This document shows, piece after piece, positions 16,935-19,146 of a stretch of DNA of 19,146 nt. How positions within the stretch are numbered: the first letter of the stretch is position 1; each line of letters starts with the position of its first letter. Location of the stretch: positions 1 through 19,146 of the forward strand of contig JAPKEI010000012.1 in NCBI GenBank assembly GCA_028872685.1. Reading direction: 5' to 3'. The notes under the pieces were generated by a model that saw only the letters and a program-made list of their open reading frames with translations, had not been told where the DNA came from and did not search any database. The stretch is from Verrucomicrobiota bacterium (GTDB lineage: Bacteria > Verrucomicrobiota > Verrucomicrobiia > Limisphaerales > UBA1100). The position numbers were made by a program, and so were the translations under genes.

Positions 16935-17551
16935 ACATTTATGTGATAATTAAAGGTGAAGAACGTGGTCCGTTGAGCAGCGGTGAGGTGAACGAGTTGC
17001 TGGAGTCCGGTAAGTTGAACGCGGACGATCCGGCGTTGATTGAGGGTGAAAAGCAATGGAGCACAGTCGCCCGCTTGGCGCGTCTGCCCGCAAAGGGCGT
17101 GGTGGCTTCCGAGCCGCGAGGCGCGGGAGTGCAGCCGATGGCGAGCATGTCGCGTGATTTCAAAAACATCAAACGCAACAGCGCCTCCACGGCCGATGAG
17201 CTGCGCGGGTTCATGCGCGAGATGCGCGGAAAAAGCCCGGCCGAGATGCTGGGTGCCGTTGCGCAAAGTACCTTGATACGGAGCCTTGTGATTGCCACCG
17301 CGAGCCTCGCAGTCTTGATGTTGGTGCTCACGGTGGTCCCTTTTCTCATGGCCGAAAAGCCGGATTCCAAAGTCGTCGGTCCGGCAAATCCGGATTCGCC
17401 GGCTGAGACCGAACTCAATCCCGCCAAAGTCAAACCGGAAATCAAACCACTCGACGTGCTCGGCGTGGTGCAGGAAAAAAAGGGCAAGCCCAAGGAGGTT
17501 AATCCATTTGAAAACAAGGAAGATCCATTGGGCGAAATCAAAATTGACTGA
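16931..17551 (+). CDS. GYF_2-domain single-pass membrane protein
   Basis: Of the 206 residues, about 1-50 match the GYF_2 (DUF4339) pattern: YVIIKGEERGPLSSGEV, then ALIEGEKQWSTV. This small domain is expected to bind proline-rich peptides in the cytoplasm. A Lys/Arg-rich linker (about 74-117) leads to one membrane helix at about 118-140. The C-terminal 65 residues are rich in Pro, Lys and Glu and end in NPFENKEDPLGEIKID. The positive-inside rule puts the GYF domain in the cytoplasm and the tail in the periplasm. There is no TonB C-terminal fold, but topology and tail composition recall a TonB-like linker. GAGGAG at 16914-16919, 11 bases before the ATG, is the best ribosome site in the cluster. 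The gene overlaps the previous one by four bases and the next by one. Confidence 0.82.
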   Translation: MNIYVIIKGEERGPLSSGEVNELLESGKLNADDPALIEGEKQWSTVARLARLPAKGVVASEPRGAGVQPMASMSRDFKNIKRNSASTADELRGFMREMRGKSPAEMLGAVAQSTLIRSLVIATASLAVLMLVLTVVPFLMAEKPDSKVVGPANPDSPAETELNPAKVKPEIKPLDVLGVVQEKKGKPKEVNPFENKEDPLGEIKID

Positions 17552-19146
17552 TGGGCGATTGGCGACAGGTCCCCAAAGTGTGGATGCTCGTGATGGGCGC
17601 CTGTTGGCTGGGCTTGTCAGCGGAATCGGTGGTGGTGCGTGAATGGCCGCTATGGATTAGCGCGCTTGGCTGGCTGGGCTTCGGTGGTTCCGAAATCCTA
17701 TGGCGCACCCAACGCCTTCGCTGCGAGTCGCGCGGGTGGAATGCGGGCTTGGTGATTTATCTGAGCACATTTGCAGTCACCGGTGGAGTGGCGTGGTGCG
17801 GGCTCTGGAGCCAATGGGCGTGGCATGGGGCCATCAGTGAACGCGGCTTGCTCGTGGCCTTTTCGGTGGCGTTTGCAGCGGCACTGGTGGTGATGGCCAC
17901 GTTCCGCGCTACGCAACGTGCTCGCGATTGGCCGCGTTGGAGTTTTTGGTTGGTGTTCACGCTGGGCGTGTTCCCGGTGTGGCATTGGTTAGTGTTCATT
18001 TCCCATCATCTCGGCTGGGCGAAAACGCGGGTGGCGTGTGCGCAGGGCGGCATGGTCCTGGTGTTCATCGCGGGATTGCTTTGGACGGTGTGGTGGGTCG
18101 AGCGCCGTTCGCGCATGCTGCAATTGTCGCGCCAAGCCGGTGGAGGTAAATCACTGGGCCGCATTGGGCCCTTGGAGGCGATGAATCGATCGGTGGCCTC
18201 GCCCGTGAGAAAAATATGGAACCCCTTCGATCAGGACGCGTGGTACTACGGTCGCCGCCGCCAAAAGTTGAAGCAATCGTTTAATGCTGTGCTCAGCTAC
18301 ACGCTGGTGTTCGTGGCGGTGGTGATGCTCATTCTCGGTTTGAGCGGGTGTCAGGAAATTTATGAGCTGCCCGCGGGAGGCGGTGAGGAAATGCTCAAGC
18401 AGAAGGTAGTGAAAATCAAAAAAGTTATCCGGAAAAAATTTGTCATCAATCCCTTTAGTGCCATTCTGTTTAATCCGCCGCCCATTGAGCAAATCAAGCT
18501 GGAGTTGATTGAGTTAACCAAGCATGTGTACCAAGTGGGGCAGGGCGAGGGAAAAGGCGCGGGCTTTGCCGCCGGTACCAAGCGTGGCAAAGTTGGCTTC
18601 TTTCGCCTGCGCTACGGCAGCGGCGACTGGGATCAGGATCTCGAACTGAATTCTGATCTCAACCTGCTACTTTGGTACGCCGCCAACACGGGCCACGATG
18701 TTGCCCCCAAGCCAGAGGTGCGCACCCTCGGCCAGATGAAAAAATTCCCCGTCGGAAAAAGCCCTCCGCTCGTGTACATCACCGGCCAAAAAACCCTTTC
18801 GCTGTCGCGCAATGAGATTGAAACGTTACGCGAATATCTCACCGATAAGCACGGGATGCTCTTTGCCGATAACGGTGGCAGCGCCGCGTGGCACAGCCAG
18901 TTTTTCAACCTCATGGGGCAGGTACTGCCCAATGCTGATCCCATACAAGTGCCCTTCGATCACCCCGTGCATCGCGGAATTCCATCCTTGCCTATGGTGG
19001 TACCACACGGTGGACGCGTGGCCTACGGCTGGGTTGTTGAGAGTCGGTTGGTAGTGTATTATCACCCAGGTGACATCGGGGATGCTTGGGCGGATGGTCA
19101 TGCCGGCGTGTCGAGACAGATTTATGAGGACTGTTATCGTCTTGGG
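17551..19146 (+). CDS. Polytopic membrane protein with C-terminal DUF4159 domain (partial, cut by window end)
   Basis: The frame is open from the ATG at 17551 to the last base (532 codons, no stop). The start overlaps the previous stop by one base (TGATG). About six Trp-rich hydrophobic segments occupy residues 11-187. A further segment at about 248-266 ends in LSGC (Cys267), which resembles a lipobox. A linker with VVKIKKVIRKKFVINPF and a Gly-rich piece (GQGEGKGAGFAAG at 330-342) leads to DUF4159 from about 351. DUF4159 is recognised by FRLRYGSGDWDQD, SPPLVYITGQKTLSLS, LREYL, GMLFADNGG and VPFDHPVHRGI. DUF4159 is, as far as I recall, related to the glutamine-amidotransferase-like fold; its activity is unknown. 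It occurs near ExbB/ExbD genes in Planctomycetes and Verrucomicrobia. An internal ATG at 18181 could start a shorter form beginning just before the lipobox-like helix. Confidence 0.88.
   Translation, partial: MGDWRQVPKVWMLVMGACWLGLSAESVVVREWPLWISALGWLGFGGSEILWRTQRLRCESRGWNAGLVIYLSTFAVTGGVAWCGLWSQWAWHGAISERGLLVAFSVAFAAALVVMATFRATQRARDWPRWSFWLVFTLGVFPVWHWLVFISHHLGWAKTRVACAQGGMVLVFIAGLLWTVWWVERRSRMLQLSRQAGGGKSLGRIGPLEAMNRSVASPVRKIWNPFDQDAWYYGRRRQKLKQSFNAVLSYTLVFVAVVMLILGLSGCQEIYELPAGGGEEMLKQKVVKIKKVIRKKFVINPFSAILFNPPPIEQIKLELIELTKHVYQVGQGEGKGAGFAAGTKRGKVGFFRLRYGSGDWDQDLELNSDLNLLLWYAANTGHDVAPKPEVRTLGQMKKFPVGKSPPLVYITGQKTLSLSRNEIETLREYLTDKHGMLFADNGGSAAWHSQFFNLMGQVLPNADPIQVPFDHPVHRGIPSLPMVVPHGGRVAYGWVVESRLVVYYHPGDIGDAWADGHAGVSRQIYEDCYRLG

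Noticed and set aside
16931..17551. TonB assignment for the GYF_2 protein
   Set aside because: The order cytoplasmic domain, helix, Pro/Lys tail suggested TonB, but the protein ends about 65 residues after the helix with no TonB C-terminal domain.

Overview
The window is one contiguous chromosome segment, moderately GC-rich and almost fully coding, most likely from an uncultured member of the Verrucomicrobiota (PVC superphylum). The evidence is the neighbouring DUF1549/DUF1553 and DUF1501 genes, a Tat-exported intradiol dioxygenase, very long secreted TPR proteins, and an ExbB/ExbD cluster with GYF_2 and DUF4159 partners. All of these are typical of Planctomycetes and Verrucomicrobia. The lineage call is inference. 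No rRNA, tRNA, CRISPR array, transposase or prophage gene was seen.

Layout. (1) Positions 1-1142, minus strand: the broken start of an exported-protein ORF at the left edge, then an intradiol ring-cleavage dioxygenase with a Tat signal (213-944). Both start codons are preceded by the same roughly 100-base degenerate leader block, so the two genes share a duplicated upstream region. (2) 1143-1352: a divergent intergenic region with a weak hairpin and a perfect 12-base palindrome ending two bases before the next start codon. (3) 1353-4751, plus strand: a secreted DUF1549/DUF1553 (PSCyt2/PSD1) protein with a CxxCH motif, then a Tat-exported DUF1501 protein, closed by a clear rho-independent terminator at 4773-4795. 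(4) 4917 to beyond the right edge, plus strand: one tightly packed gene set made of a 782-residue secreted TPR protein, a giant 2647-residue secreted TPR and beta-domain protein, an ExbB/TolQ/MotA-family proton-channel subunit, two different ExbD/TolR-family proteins, a membrane protein with an N-terminal GYF_2 domain, and a polytopic membrane protein with a C-terminal DUF4159 domain that runs off the window.

How the genes may work together. From the ExbB gene onward every junction overlaps by 1 or 4 bases, so translation is probably coupled and the products probably form one complex. ExbB plus two ExbD types would make an inner-membrane motor driven by the proton motive force, since the key membrane Asp of each ExbD and the Thr positions of ExbB are present. 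The GYF_2 protein would link cytoplasm to periplasm, and the DUF4159 protein would be a further membrane partner. The two upstream proteins carry the same DxDxD-type beta module flanked by TPR arrays, and would be large envelope-side clients or scaffolds. No TonB C-terminal domain, TolA, TolB or Pal is visible. One ExbB with two ExbD-like subunits and a GYF-domain membrane protein resembles the Myxococcus Agl-Glt gliding machinery, while the CpoB-like TPRs recall Tol-Pal. The substrate and purpose cannot be read from the sequence. This gene set is the best candidate for an undescribed system in the window.
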